Assembly (NCBI GenBank): GCA_040905045.1 | Contig: JBBDSH010000057.1 | Location: 1 to 32,505 of the forward strand | Length of the DNA: 32,505 bases | Direction of reading: 5' to 3' | Origin: JBBDSH01 sp040905045 | Lineage (GTDB): Bacteria > Pseudomonadota > Gammaproteobacteria > Eutrophobiales > Eutrophobiaceae | Part shown: positions 14,138-22,961 of the stretch, in pieces | Layout of the letters: every line of letters starts with the position of its first letter | How positions within the stretch are numbered: position 1 is the first letter of the stretch | Position numbers and translations under genes: made by a program | Notes under the pieces: model-generated | What the model saw: the letters and a program-made list of their open reading frames with translations, nothing else | Databases searched by the model: none | Told to the model about the DNA's origin: nothing

Positions 14138-14762
14138 AGTTATCACCGTGTTGCTGTTGGTTTGAATTTCGCACGCGGGCCCGCCGGCGCCGCTTCCATG
14201 GTCGCAAATTCACTAAAAAGTATTCGTTCTAAAACTTCTGTTTCTGCGTAAACGACAGCAGATTGAAAGGACTCTGGATTATGCGATTCCTTCGCGTCTT
14301 GCCGGGTGCGTCGGTATCGCACCGCATCGTCCCGGATTGATGCCGGATATACCGCCCTCTTCAGCGCCTGCAGTGTCCGGCTTTTTAAGTATTAATTACA
14401 TTAGGAATAAGCATATCTTACATGATCGAGTAAGAATTTGTAGGCTTGATTTGTAATCCAGTGATTATCAATGTCGTGAAACACATTGAATAATTTTTGA
14501 TTAACGCTCTAACCGTTTGTATTTTCTTGAATAATCCGGTCCATGAAAAAAATATGCCGGAAGCATGAAACATGTGAGTAACGGGAGAGTAAAAAACAGT
14601 CTGAAAACGGTGATCACGCGTATTTCAAGTCGGAAAAATCCGGATTTTAAGGAATTATTGAACAAGGCACTATTTATTATTCCGAGCACGACCACCGGTG
14701 ATGGTGCAAATGCAGGAACAATTATCTAATGATTTCTCCCGCTGGTCGAAATGACGACCAGC
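14138..14762. other. Long intergenic region upstream of the betaine-synthesis gene
   Basis: About 620 bases with no convincing gene. The part next to the methyltransferase start is GC-rich and contains a hairpin GGTGCG (14305-14310) with CGCACC (14318-14323). The rest (14390-14700) is AT-rich and may hold the osmoregulated promoter. A 64-codon minus-strand ORF at 14501-14695 has no ribosome binding site and poor codon use, so it is not called. The right end holds the hairpin described at 14741. Confidence 0.45.
14741..14762 (-). terminator. Hairpin immediately after the SPOR gene stop
   Basis: GCTGGTCG (14741-14748) pairs perfectly with CGACCAGC (14755-14762). It directly abuts the stop of the SPOR gene (14765-14763). 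There is no T-run after it on the minus strand, so it may be a factor-dependent or RNA-stabilising 3' end instead of a classical terminator. Confidence 0.5.
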
Positions 14763-15353
14763 TTAATGTTCTTCCGCTTTCAGTTTCAGCAGCATGAAAT
14801 TGAGTTGATTTTCACTGAGTTTTTGCCGTGTGTCATCGAGCCGGTCCGCATTTTTATAGGGGCCGACACGAACGCGGTAACGCACATCCTGGCCGTTGAT
14901 GACGACGCGTTGTATCTGCGGGTCGATTCCCAGTAATGCCAGTTCGGCCTTGAGTCTGTCCGCGGATTCGAATTCACGAAACGATCCTACCTGCAGTATG
15001 TAAACGCCGTCTTCCGGTATTTCCTGCAGGGCTTCTTCCTGTGGTTGCTCGTCGGCAACCCATTCGGAAATATTGATCTCTCTGTCGGGCAGGATTTTGT
15101 AAAAATCAAATGTGGGCGCGGGTACGTTTGATTCCTTGTCCGGCTTTTCCTTATGCGTATCAACCGTCTCGTTTTTATCGGCACTGAGGAAGGCCGGTAA
15201 TTCGAGGTTTTCAAAAACCATGATTTTTTCCAGGAAAACAAGGAACGCAATGAACAGACCGATGGTGAGCCCGGTTGCAAAGGAAAGCAGATTGCCCATG
15301 AACGGATTGGGCTGTTTTTTTCCCTTATTGATGTTCTTGTAGTCCTTTGGCAT
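14763..15353 (-). CDS. SPOR-domain inner-membrane protein, FtsN-like
   Basis: A 196-residue bitopic membrane protein: a short basic cytoplasmic tail (MPKDYKNINKGKKQP), a membrane segment about residues 20-42, a linker and a C-terminal SPOR domain (about 117-192). In the SPOR domain the phrases YILQVGSFREFESADRL and YRVRVGPYKNADRL are diagnostic. SPOR domains bind septal peptidoglycan stripped of stem peptides. FtsN is the best-known member and its gene often sits close to priA and argS in gammaproteobacteria, as here. It is shorter than E. coli FtsN (319 residues), mainly in the linker. Its ATG overlaps the argS stop by one base (TAATG), so the two are translationally coupled. Confidence 0.82.
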   Translation of the reverse strand: MPKDYKNINKGKKQPNPFMGNLLSFATGLTIGLFIAFLVFLEKIMVFENLELPAFLSADKNETVDTHKEKPDKESNVPAPTFDFYKILPDREINISEWVADEQPQEEALQEIPEDGVYILQVGSFREFESADRLKAELALLGIDPQIQRVVINGQDVRYRVRVGPYKNADRLDDTRQKLSENQLNFMLLKLKAEEH

Positions 15354-17098
15354 TACATCTCCTCGGGCGCGGAAACGCCAAGTATGGCCAGGCCGTTCTG
15401 TATCACCTGGCGTACCGCGAGTATCAGGCTGATACGGGATTGACGCAGTGCGTCCTCATCAACGAGAAACTGATGCGAGTTGTAATAGGTATGGAATTCG
15501 GTGGCCAGATCCTTCAGATAAAAGGCGATCAAATGCGGTTCGTGATTCCGGGCCGCGGACTCCATGATTTCGGGGTAACGTGACAGGGCTTTCAGCGTTG
15601 CCTGTTCGTGGGCCTCGGTCAGCAGGTGCAGATTATCGAACGCCGTAGCCTGATCATAACTGTAACCACGCTCCTGCATCTGACGGAGAACGCTGCAGAT
15701 ACGCGCATGGGCGTACTGTATGTAATAAACCGGGTTGTCACTGGATTGGGAAACGGCCAGCTCCATATCGAAATCCAGGTGCTGTTCCGATTTGCGCGTC
15801 ACATAGAAAAAACGCGCGGCGTCGCCGCCCACCTCCTGCCTCAGGTCGCGCAGTGTGACGTATTCGCCGGAACGCGTGGACATGGGCAGTTTTTCACTGC
15901 CGCGCCAGAGCGTGGCGAACTGCACCAGCAGGATTTCCAGATCGTCGTCTTTTTTGCCGAGTGCCCGCAGCGCGCCTCTTACCCGATCGATGTAGCCGTG
16001 ATGGTCGGCGCCCCAGATATCAATGAGTATGTCGTAGCCGCGTTGATACTTGTTCATGTGATAGGCGATGTCCGACGCGAAATACGTTGTCTGGCCGTTC
16101 TCGCGTATGACTACACGATCCTTCTCGTCGCCGTATTGGCTGGCTCGAAACCAATGCGCGCCGTCGGCCTCGTAAATGTCGCCATGCTGCCGCAGCGCCT
16201 CGATGCATTTCATGACGGCATCATCATGCACCAGTGAGCGCTCCGGGAACCAGTTGTCAAAATGCACACCGAACTCCTCCAGATCGGCGCGGATATCCTC
16301 GAGGATGATATGAAGGCCGGTGTCCAGTATGGCGCCGAAGTTGCCGCCGCCGAGCCGTTCCCGGGCCAGTTCGATGCAGTCGTCCAGTTGTTTTTCCGGG
16401 TCATCCTGCGCCAGCACCGGTTCAATGACGGCTGCTTCCACCTGCAGGCGATCGCCGTGTTCCTTGTAAAGACTGGTTGCGATGTCCCGGATGTACCGGC
16501 CCTGATAGGCCCTGGCCGGGAAGGCAATGTCGTGATTGCAAAGGTGCAGGTAACGCAGCCAGATGCTGACGGTGAGAATATCCATCTGCCGGCCGGCGTC
16601 GTTGACATAATATTCTCGGCTGACATCGTATCCCGCCGTTTCCAGGACATCGGCCAGCGCCGCGCCGTAGGCGGCGCCGCGGCCGTGACCGATATGCAGC
16701 GGACCGGTGGGATTGGCGGAGACGAACTCAATCAGTATTTTTTTGCCGGCACCCAGTTCGCTCCTGCCATAGAGCGAGCCGGCATCCAGAATCACGGGAA
16801 CCAGTTGCAGCCAGGCGGCGGGTTGCAGGAAGAAATTGATAAAGCCGGGACCGGCTATCTCGACGCGTTCAACCAGTTCCGATGACGGCAGATGATCGAT
16901 GATGCCCCGGGCGATGTCGCGGGGTTTCATGCGCGCGGGTTTTGCCAGCATCATGGCGATATTGGAAGCGAAGTCGCCGTGTTTGTCGTCGCGGGCGCGC
17001 TCGATCTCGAGCGTGTAGCCGTTTTCGAGTTCGATACCCTTCTCGGCCAGAAATGCCTGCACGGCCGGCCGTAATTGTTCTTCTATCGCCTGCTTCAT
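15353..17098 (-). CDS. argS: Arginyl-tRNA synthetase
   Basis: A 581-residue class I synthetase of the usual length. The N-terminal additional domain covers about 1-115, with the phrase KHGDFASNIAM typical of ArgRS. The HIGH motif is in ANPTGPLHIGHGRGA (HIGH at 135-138), followed by YYVNDAGRQMD. The second signature is MSTRSG (406-411); lack of a canonical KMSK is normal for many bacterial ArgRS. The C-terminal DALR anticodon-binding domain ends the protein. Its leader contains a tandem 15-base repeat (17112-17141), and further upstream lies an assembly gap. Confidence 0.97.
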   Translation of the reverse strand: MKQAIEEQLRPAVQAFLAEKGIELENGYTLEIERARDDKHGDFASNIAMMLAKPARMKPRDIARGIIDHLPSSELVERVEIAGPGFINFFLQPAAWLQLVPVILDAGSLYGRSELGAGKKILIEFVSANPTGPLHIGHGRGAAYGAALADVLETAGYDVSREYYVNDAGRQMDILTVSIWLRYLHLCNHDIAFPARAYQGRYIRDIATSLYKEHGDRLQVEAAVIEPVLAQDDPEKQLDDCIELARERLGGGNFGAILDTGLHIILEDIRADLEEFGVHFDNWFPERSLVHDDAVMKCIEALRQHGDIYEADGAHWFRASQYGDEKDRVVIRENGQTTYFASDIAYHMNKYQRGYDILIDIWGADHHGYIDRVRGALRALGKKDDDLEILLVQFATLWRGSEKLPMSTRSGEYVTLRDLRQEVGGDAARFFYVTRKSEQHLDFDMELAVSQSSDNPVYYIQYAHARICSVLRQMQERGYSYDQATAFDNLHLLTEAHEQATLKALSRYPEIMESAARNHEPHLIAFYLKDLATEFHTYYNSHQFLVDEDALRQSRISLILAVRQVIQNGLAILGVSAPEEM

Positions 17099-17111
17099 TA
17101 AATATGGTCCG

Positions 17112-17141
17112 AAAAAGTGGGGTATTAAAAAGTGGGGTATT
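17112..17141. repeat. Tandem 15-bp duplication in the argS leader
   Basis: AAAAAGTGGGGTATT occurs at 17112-17126 and again, identical, at 17127-17141. It lies 13 bases upstream of the argS start, so it is in or near the argS promoter or 5' leader. It might be an operator pair or a recent slippage product. Confidence 0.8.
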
Positions 17142-17167
17142 GTAGCCTTCCATCGTAGTTAAGTCAC

Positions 17168-17380
17168 AGGCACAAGGTTCAAGGNNNNNNNNNNNNNNNN
17201 NNNNNNNNNNNNNNNNNNNNNNNNNNNNNNNNNNNNNNNNNNNNNNNNNNNNNNNNNNNNNNNNNNNNNNNNNNNNNNNNNNNNCAAGGCTCAAGGTGCA
17301 AGGTACAGGGTACAAGGACCAGGGTTCACCGGGTTCCAAAACCGCGGCCCTTGTACCTTGCACCTTGAACCTTGTACCTG
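17168..17380. repeat. RGGNNCA heptamer arrays in inverted arms, broken by a gap
   Basis: Plus-sense units before the gap are AGGCACA and AGGTTCA (17168-17181). After the gap they are AGGCTCA, AGGTGCA, AGGTACA, GGGTACA, AGGACCA, GGGTTCA (17287-17328). The opposite arm (17352-17380) reads on the minus strand AGGTACA, AGGTTCA, AGGTGCA, AGGTACA. The central part contains CCGCGG. The 100 N show that assembly failed here, so more copies are likely. The element lies between priA and argS, which run in the same direction. Confidence 0.8.
17185..17284. other. Scaffold gap of 100 N
   Basis: Exactly 100 undetermined bases, the standard filler for a gap of unknown size. It lies inside a heptamer array, which explains the assembly break. 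Confidence 0.97.
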
Positions 17381-17401
17381 CTCTGATTGGGACAATCAGA
17401 G
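17381..17401 (-). terminator. Hairpin that contains the priA stop codon
   Basis: CTCTGATTG (17381-17389) and CAATCAGAG (17393-17401) form a perfect 9-bp stem with a 3-base loop. The priA TGA (17398-17396) lies in the stem. There is no T-run, so it may be an RNA 3'-end structure and not a true intrinsic terminator. Confidence 0.45.
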
Positions 17402-19600
17402 CAAATCTTGTGGATCGACGTCCAGCGACCAGCGTACCTTGCGGGCGCTGTCCAGGTTTTCCAGTGCCGGACACCAGTCCCTGAGGACATTATGCAGATA
17501 CGCCCGGGTGGCGGACTGGATGAGAAGCTGAAAACGGAAGCGGCCGGCGCGTTTTTCCATGGGGGCCGGTACCGGGCCCATTATTTCCAGATCCGGCCCC
17601 GCCTGCCGCAGTCCGGCACGGGCTTCATTGAGGAATGTAACCGGGGTTTTGTCATCGTAATCCTCGGCACTCAGCAGGGCGAGGAAACTGAAAGGCGGCA
17701 GGCCGGTCAGTTTTCTTTCCTCCAGCAGAACATCCGCGAAGGCGTGATAACCCTGCCGGATGAGGGTATTGAGCAGCGGATGATCCGGGTAATGGGTCTG
17801 GATCAGCACCGTGCCGGGACGGCTGGCCCGCCCGGCCCGGCCGCTGACCTGCATAATCTGTTGCGCCATGCGTTCGCTGGCGCGGAAATCGGCGCTGAAC
17901 AGGCCGCGGTCGGCGTCGATGATCCCCACCAGGGTCAGATCCGGAAAGTGATGGCCCTTTGCCAGCATCTGCGTGCCCACCAGGATATCGGCCTCGCCGG
18001 CGTGTATTTCCTCCACCATTTGTTCCAGCGCCCCCTTGCGTCGCGTGCTGTCACGGTCAATACGCAGGATGCGGGCCTCGGGAAAAACCTCGCCCAGGGC
18101 TTCTGTCAGCCGCTCCGTGCCATAGCCCACCTGCACCAGTTCCGCCATGCCGCATTCGCCGCATACGGAAGCAGCGGGCGCCTGCGAGCCGCAGTGATGG
18201 CAGAGGATACTGTTTCTCTGCTTATGGTAAGTCATGGGGATCGCGCAACGCGGGCAGGTGGCCGTCCAGCCGCAGTGGTGACACATTAATACGGGCGAGA
18301 ATCCGCGCCGGTTGAGAAAAAGCAGAACCTGTTGCCTGTTCGTCAGTTGCTCGCGAATGGCCGTGATGAGCACATCGGACAGGGCGCCGTGCATGCTGCG
18401 ATTGCGCAGATCAACGGTGGCCATTTGCGGCGGCAGGGCCTTGCCGACGCGTTGTTGCAGTACCAGTCTCCGGTATTTACCGCTCAGGGCATTGTGCAGT
18501 GATTCCATGGACGGTGTCGCCGAACCCAGGACGATGGGGATCTTTATGAGCGAGGCTCGCTTGATGGCCACATCGCGCGCGGAATAACGAAACGATTCCT
18601 GTTGTTTAAAGGACGGATCGTGCTCTTCGTCGACGATAATCAAACCGGCGTTTTTCATGGGCGTCCAGACCGCCGAGCGCGTGCCGAGGATCACGGCGGC
18701 GCTGCCGTCGCGCGCCTCCAGCCAGCCCTGCAGACGCTGGTTTTCCGTCAGCCCCGAATGCATGATCACGATATGCGCCTGCAGGCGATCGCGCAGGCGG
18801 GCAATGAACTGCGGTGTCAGGCCGATCTCCGGCACCAGAACAAGCGCCTGTTTGCCGGCTTCAATGACGCTCTTGATCAGTTCCACATAGACTTCCGTCT
18901 TGCCGCTGCCGGTAATACCGTCGAGCAGAAAACGAGCGGCCTTGCCGAACTCCGCGGCGATGCGCTCAACCGCTTCCCGCTGTTCCGGGTTCAGTTCCAT
19001 GGTTGCCGGAGGTCCCTCTTTCCTGATCGGTCCCCCCGCCGATACCCGGCGTTGTTTTACCAGGCCTTTTTCCAGCAGGGCTTTCATGGGGGTATGCCAG
19101 TTGGAGAAATGCGCTGACAGGATGTCCGGGGACAGGCCTTCCGGGTATTCCTGCAGCAGCCGGGCGATGCGCAACTGCTTGGGCGCCCGTTGCAGTTCCT
19201 CGGGCAGTTCCGCCGCCTGTTCGGCGATCATCCACAGCGGTACGGTGGATTTTCGCGCGGCCCGACCCTGCCGCAGCAGCGACGGCAGGAACAGGCAGAT
19301 GACTTCACCCGGTGGGTAGTGGTAATACGCAGCGGCCCACTCCAGCAACTGCATGTCCGTCTCGCTGATAATCGGCGCCTCGTCCAGAACAGTGCCGATG
19401 CGCTTCAGTTTTGTTCGGGGGAGATCGCTGGATTCGGCGACACCGGCGAGAATGCCGGTCATCTGTTTCCTGCCGAACGGCACCTGCAACCGCAGGCCCG
19501 GTACCCAGCCGTATTCCGGTTCAACATCACCCGGCAGATAATCGAACAACCGTCGCAACGGAACGGGAAGTGCCACCCGGAGGATCACGGATTCAGACAC
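17396..19600 (-). CDS. priA: Primosomal replication restart helicase PriA
   Basis: A 734-residue protein if started at GTG 19600, close to the 732 of E. coli PriA. It has the 3'-DNA-binding domain at the start (VALPVPLRRLFDYLPG), a winged-helix region, Walker A GITGSGKT (228-235) and Walker B DEEH (324-327). All eight zinc-binding Cys are present (440, 443, 449, 452, 467, 470, 480, 483). PriA reloads the replicative helicase at stalled forks. An in-frame TTG at 19624 would add eight residues but lies in a repeat element, so it is less likely. The stop codon sits within a hairpin. Confidence 0.95.
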   Translation of the reverse strand: MSESVILRVALPVPLRRLFDYLPGDVEPEYGWVPGLRLQVPFGRKQMTGILAGVAESSDLPRTKLKRIGTVLDEAPIISETDMQLLEWAAAYYHYPPGEVICLFLPSLLRQGRAARKSTVPLWMIAEQAAELPEELQRAPKQLRIARLLQEYPEGLSPDILSAHFSNWHTPMKALLEKGLVKQRRVSAGGPIRKEGPPATMELNPEQREAVERIAAEFGKAARFLLDGITGSGKTEVYVELIKSVIEAGKQALVLVPEIGLTPQFIARLRDRLQAHIVIMHSGLTENQRLQGWLEARDGSAAVILGTRSAVWTPMKNAGLIIVDEEHDPSFKQQESFRYSARDVAIKRASLIKIPIVLGSATPSMESLHNALSGKYRRLVLQQRVGKALPPQMATVDLRNRSMHGALSDVLITAIREQLTNRQQVLLFLNRRGFSPVLMCHHCGWTATCPRCAIPMTYHKQRNSILCHHCGSQAPAASVCGECGMAELVQVGYGTERLTEALGEVFPEARILRIDRDSTRRKGALEQMVEEIHAGEADILVGTQMLAKGHHFPDLTLVGIIDADRGLFSADFRASERMAQQIMQVSGRAGRASRPGTVLIQTHYPDHPLLNTLIRQGYHAFADVLLEERKLTGLPPFSFLALLSAEDYDDKTPVTFLNEARAGLRQAGPDLEIMGPVPAPMEKRAGRFRFQLLIQSATRAYLHNVLRDWCPALENLDSARKVRWSLDVDPQDLL

Positions 19601-19612
19601 AGTGGATTCATT

Positions 19613-19685
19613 TGATCTCGCCAAGCCGCAAAGACGCCAAGAACAAAACTATAAATTCTTTGCGTCTTGGCGCCTTTGCGAGATT
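19613..19685. repeat. Hairpin repeat built from CGCCAAG / CGCAAAG units
   Basis: The left arm reads CTCGCCAAGCCGCAAAGACG and continues CCAAGAA. The right arm, read on the other strand, has CTCGCAAAG, GCGCCAAGA and CGCAAAGAA. Units are about 8 bases and the arms pair imperfectly around an AT-rich centre. It lies between the nucleotidyltransferase-like gene and priA, touching the priA start region. This repeat type is familiar from many bacterial genomes. Confidence 0.75.
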
Positions 19686-19752
19686 AATGAACTTCATATT
19701 TCGTTTTGTATTTTGGATAGGTGTCCGGGACAAGGATGCACTCTGTGGCAAT

Positions 19753-20367
19753 TTAATCATCACTTATGTTCAGCATGTTCTTTACCTTCTCCAAAGCCGC
19801 GCGTTTCATGGGTTTGCCGTCCACGGGGCTGAGCGGCGGGTGGTGTTTCCATTTCAGCGGCATGACGATGAGATTAACGGGGATGTCTTCGGCACGGAAG
19901 TGATAGACCGGGTAATCGACCGTTTCGTTATTACCGTGCCGCAGGGTTTTTGCCATGATTTGGCTGGGGATACCGTGCTCGTCCAGCAGGAACCGGATCT
20001 GTTCGGGTTCGTCGGTAAAGACATGAAGATCGACGCTGCTCTGTTGCGTGGCCGTGCCGTTCAGCACCGCGCCCGTCAGCACGGGGGAATAGTCCTGCAA
20101 GAGTTTCATGGCACTGACGGCAATACGACGCCGTTGCTGAAGGTGCCGTGTCGTCGACTCCTGCTGGAACAGATTCTGGTAATCAATGAGTGCCAGCTCC
20201 ACTTCCTGATTGGTGGGCAGGTTGCGGTTGACCGGCAGGCCCAGTTGCAGGGCGGCCTTTTTCTTGGCCGCGAGATAATCGTTCATGCCGTCGACGGCAA
20301 TGATGCGAGCGGCAACGTGTGCCAGTTCCTGACGCAGTTTCTGCGGAGAGCGGGACGAGGCGGTCAT
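19753..20367 (-). CDS. Hypothetical protein with a degenerate nucleotidyltransferase-like segment
   Basis: A 204-residue cytosolic protein not assigned to a named family. Residues about 93-120 read LTGAVLNGTATQQSSVDLHVF, which resembles the G-S-x(n)-S-D-x-D-x-x strand-loop of minimal nucleotidyltransferases with the first catalytic Asp missing. The N-terminal half is helical and basic (AAKKKAALQLG, QQRRRIAV). The late NLIVMPLKWKHHPPLSPVDGKPMKR is compact and conserved-looking. It ends up 18 bases after the mrcA stop in sense terms, because mrcA lies immediately downstream of it in reverse reading order: transcription runs mrcA, then this gene, then priA. Function unknown. Confidence 0.75.
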   Translation of the reverse strand: MTASSRSPQKLRQELAHVAARIIAVDGMNDYLAAKKKAALQLGLPVNRNLPTNQEVELALIDYQNLFQQESTTRHLQQRRRIAVSAMKLLQDYSPVLTGAVLNGTATQQSSVDLHVFTDEPEQIRFLLDEHGIPSQIMAKTLRHGNNETVDYPVYHFRAEDIPVNLIVMPLKWKHHPPLSPVDGKPMKRAALEKVKNMLNISDD

Positions 20368-20385
20368 GGATCCGGATCGGGAAAA

Positions 20386-22866
20386 TCAGAAAAGTTGTTC
20401 GGGCGAGGATTGGCTGCCGCCGTCATTGCTAAATATGTCCGGTGCCGTCCTCCCTTCCTCTTCGGTCGGAACGTTGCCGGATCGGAAAACCTCGAATATG
20501 GCGTCAGGATTGCCCGGACTCGCCAGTTTGCCCGTGTCCGGATCGATGCGCGCCATCACCAGCCCGGCCGGGCGTTCCGGTATGTTTACCGGAATTCCTT
20601 CCAGGGCGACGCGCATATAGCGTATCCACATGGGCAGGGCGGCCCTGGCTCCGGTTTCAATGTTGCCCAGCGGCTGGAAATTGTCGAATCCGACCCAGCT
20701 TACGGCAACCACTTCAGGGCTGAAGCCGGCAAACCAGGCATCCCGTTGATCGTTGGTGGTGCCGGTCTTGCCGGAGATGTCCGAGCGGTTCAGCACCCTG
20801 GCGCGTCGGCCGGTTCCGTGCTGGATAACATCCCGGGTAATGGAATTCATAATCCAGACATTCTCTTCGCTTACCGTTCTGGGAGCAATTCGGGGCGCCG
20901 GCTCCGGGGCAATGTCCGGGGAAACGAGCCAGGTTACATCCGTCCCGGAGTTCACGGGGTCATTGTCCGTTTCCTCCGCCCGGTTTGTTTCCCTGTCATT
21001 GTCGCCGTTTTCCCCGGAAAGCGGCTCTCGGCAGTCGCGGCAGACCACGAGGGGATCGTGTTCATAGATTATTTCATCATCGATATTCTCGATACGCGCC
21101 AGGAACCAGGGTTCGATTCGGTAACCGCCGTTGGCGAAGACACTGAAGGCTCTGGCGTGTTGCATGGGCGTTATATTGCCGCTGCCCAAAGCCAGGGACA
21201 GGTTCCGGGGCAATTGTTTCTTGTCGTATCCGAATTTCTCCACGTGATCGAGGGTGAACGAGACGCCGATATCATGCAGCAGACGAATGGAAACCAGGTT
21301 GCGGGAGTTGATAAGGGCTTCGCGCAGACGCGTCGGGCCGTAATAACGCCGGCTGTAGTTTTCCGGCCGCCATATGTCTTCAATGCCGGGGTCGTCGAAT
21401 ACCACGGGCGCGTCATTAATGATACTGGCGGCCGTATAGCCTGCCTCCAGGGCCGCTGAATAGACAAAAGGTTTGAAACTGGAACCGGGCTGGCGCATGG
21501 CCTGGGTGATGCGATTGAACTTGCTGCGCTGGAAATCAAAACCGCCGGTCAGCGCCAGAACGGAGCCGTCATTGGGGTCCAGGGAAACCATCCCGCCTTC
21601 CACTTCCGGTATCTGTGACAGCAGCCAGCGGCCTTCGTTATCCTCGATAATACGTATCACGTCGCCGGGTTCGAGAATCGCACCGGCGGTTTTCGGCTGC
21701 GCGCCGCGCAGGTTCTCATTGATATAGGGACGCGCCCATTCCAGGCCGCTCCATTCGATATCAATGAGGCCGATACCGCTCAGCCAGGCGGTGACGGACT
21801 GTTCGTGAACTTCCACGACCAGGGCCGGATAAAGATTGCCGATGACCGGAAACGGCTCCAGCAGCTGACGCCAGGCTGCCTCGCCGCCGCTTTCCTCCAG
21901 TTGCAGGTGCTGTTCCGGCCCGCGGTAACCGTGCCGGCGATCGTATTCCAGCAAGGACTCTCTCAGGGCGTGGTTCGCGGCAACCTGGTTTTTGTCGCGC
22001 ACTGTGGTAAACACCTTGTAGCCGGCGTTATAGGCCTCCTCCCCGTGCATCTCCAGCATTCTCGTACGCACCATTTCAGCTACGTACGGGGCCTCCAGTT
22101 CCACGTCGGGACTGTGCAGGACCGCCGTGACGGGCGCCTTCATGGCCTCGCTGTATTCTTCCCGGCTGATATAGCCCTGTGTCAGCATGCGATTCAATAC
22201 ATAGGCGCGCCGGTTGAGTGCGCGTTCCGGGTGACTGACGGGATTGGTCGTCGACGGCGCCTTGGGCAGGCCGGCAATCATGGCGATCTGCGGCAGGGTG
22301 AGTTCGTTGACATTGCGGCCGTAATAAACCTGTGCCGCGGAACCGATACCATAGGCGCGGTGGCCGAGATAGATCTTGTTAAGATAAAGTTCCAGGACCT
22401 CTTCCTTGCTCAGTTCCTGTTCTATCTTGAGAGCAAGAAAGATCTCGTTCAGTTTGCGGATATAGGATTTTTCCCGGCTCAGGAAAAAATTGCGAGCCAC
22501 CTGCATGGTGATGGTACTGCCGCCCTCTCTTTTTTCCCCTGTTTTCAGGAGAACGTATGCCGCCCTGGCAATCCCCTGCCAGGCCACGCCCGGATGCTGG
22601 TAGAAGCGATCATCTTCCGCGGCCAGGAAAGCCTGGACCATTTGTTCCGGGGTGTCTTCTATTTTTACCGGGATGCGCCGCTTCTCTCCGAACTCTGCAA
22701 TCAACGAGCCGTCCGCGCTGTAGACGCGCAACGGCACCTGCATGCGAACGTCCCTGAGAGCGTCCACTTCCGGCAGATCCGGGATAATAATTATGGCGAT
22801 TACGGCCAGCGTGACCGTTCCCAGGAGCAGAATCAGCAGTGCCAGTTTGGTGATGAACCTCAACAT
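20386..22866 (-). CDS. mrcA: Penicillin-binding protein 1A (bifunctional peptidoglycan synthase)
   Basis: An 826-residue class A PBP. One membrane anchor is at about 7-29. The glycosyltransferase (GT51) domain has Glu84 in AAEDDRFYQHPG and later GGSTITMQVARN. The transpeptidase domain has Ser462 in SSFK, SRN at 521-523 and KTGT at 700-703. A PBP1A-type OB domain precedes the transpeptidase. It polymerises and cross-links cell-wall glycan at the inner membrane. Between SRN and KTG is an insertion (about 603-665) with CRDC and a long acidic, Pro-rich stretch. The gene is divergent from pilM, the same layout as ponA and pilM in Pseudomonas. Confidence 0.95.
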   Translation of the reverse strand: MLRFITKLALLILLLGTVTLAVIAIIIIPDLPEVDALRDVRMQVPLRVYSADGSLIAEFGEKRRIPVKIEDTPEQMVQAFLAAEDDRFYQHPGVAWQGIARAAYVLLKTGEKREGGSTITMQVARNFFLSREKSYIRKLNEIFLALKIEQELSKEEVLELYLNKIYLGHRAYGIGSAAQVYYGRNVNELTLPQIAMIAGLPKAPSTTNPVSHPERALNRRAYVLNRMLTQGYISREEYSEAMKAPVTAVLHSPDVELEAPYVAEMVRTRMLEMHGEEAYNAGYKVFTTVRDKNQVAANHALRESLLEYDRRHGYRGPEQHLQLEESGGEAAWRQLLEPFPVIGNLYPALVVEVHEQSVTAWLSGIGLIDIEWSGLEWARPYINENLRGAQPKTAGAILEPGDVIRIIEDNEGRWLLSQIPEVEGGMVSLDPNDGSVLALTGGFDFQRSKFNRITQAMRQPGSSFKPFVYSAALEAGYTAASIINDAPVVFDDPGIEDIWRPENYSRRYYGPTRLREALINSRNLVSIRLLHDIGVSFTLDHVEKFGYDKKQLPRNLSLALGSGNITPMQHARAFSVFANGGYRIEPWFLARIENIDDEIIYEHDPLVVCRDCREPLSGENGDNDRETNRAEETDNDPVNSGTDVTWLVSPDIAPEPAPRIAPRTVSEENVWIMNSITRDVIQHGTGRRARVLNRSDISGKTGTTNDQRDAWFAGFSPEVVAVSWVGFDNFQPLGNIETGARAALPMWIRYMRVALEGIPVNIPERPAGLVMARIDPDTGKLASPGNPDAIFEVFRSGNVPTEEEGRTAPDIFSNDGGSQSSPEQLF

Positions 22867-22961
22867 ATTGTGTAGTGTAAATGAAAAATACCCACTATAT
22901 CCTGTTTTGGGGACTTAATTGTATAAAGTGAGGAATTCATTCAAGAAATGTTAAAAAAGGT

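Noticed and set aside
14501..14695. 64-codon minus-strand ORF in the long intergenic region
   Set aside because: Starts at GTG with no ribosome binding site, resembles no family, and lies in AT-rich DNA where such ORFs arise by chance.
19601..19624. Longer PriA starting at TTG 19624
   Set aside because: The extra residues are encoded partly by a dispersed hairpin repeat, and the family start fits the GTG at 19600.
19411..21459. Very long plus-strand ORF (682 codons) opposite priA, the hypothetical gene and mrcA
   Set aside because: It is antisense to strongly supported genes, crosses an intergenic repeat, has low-complexity residue use and no ribosome binding site or recognisable domain.
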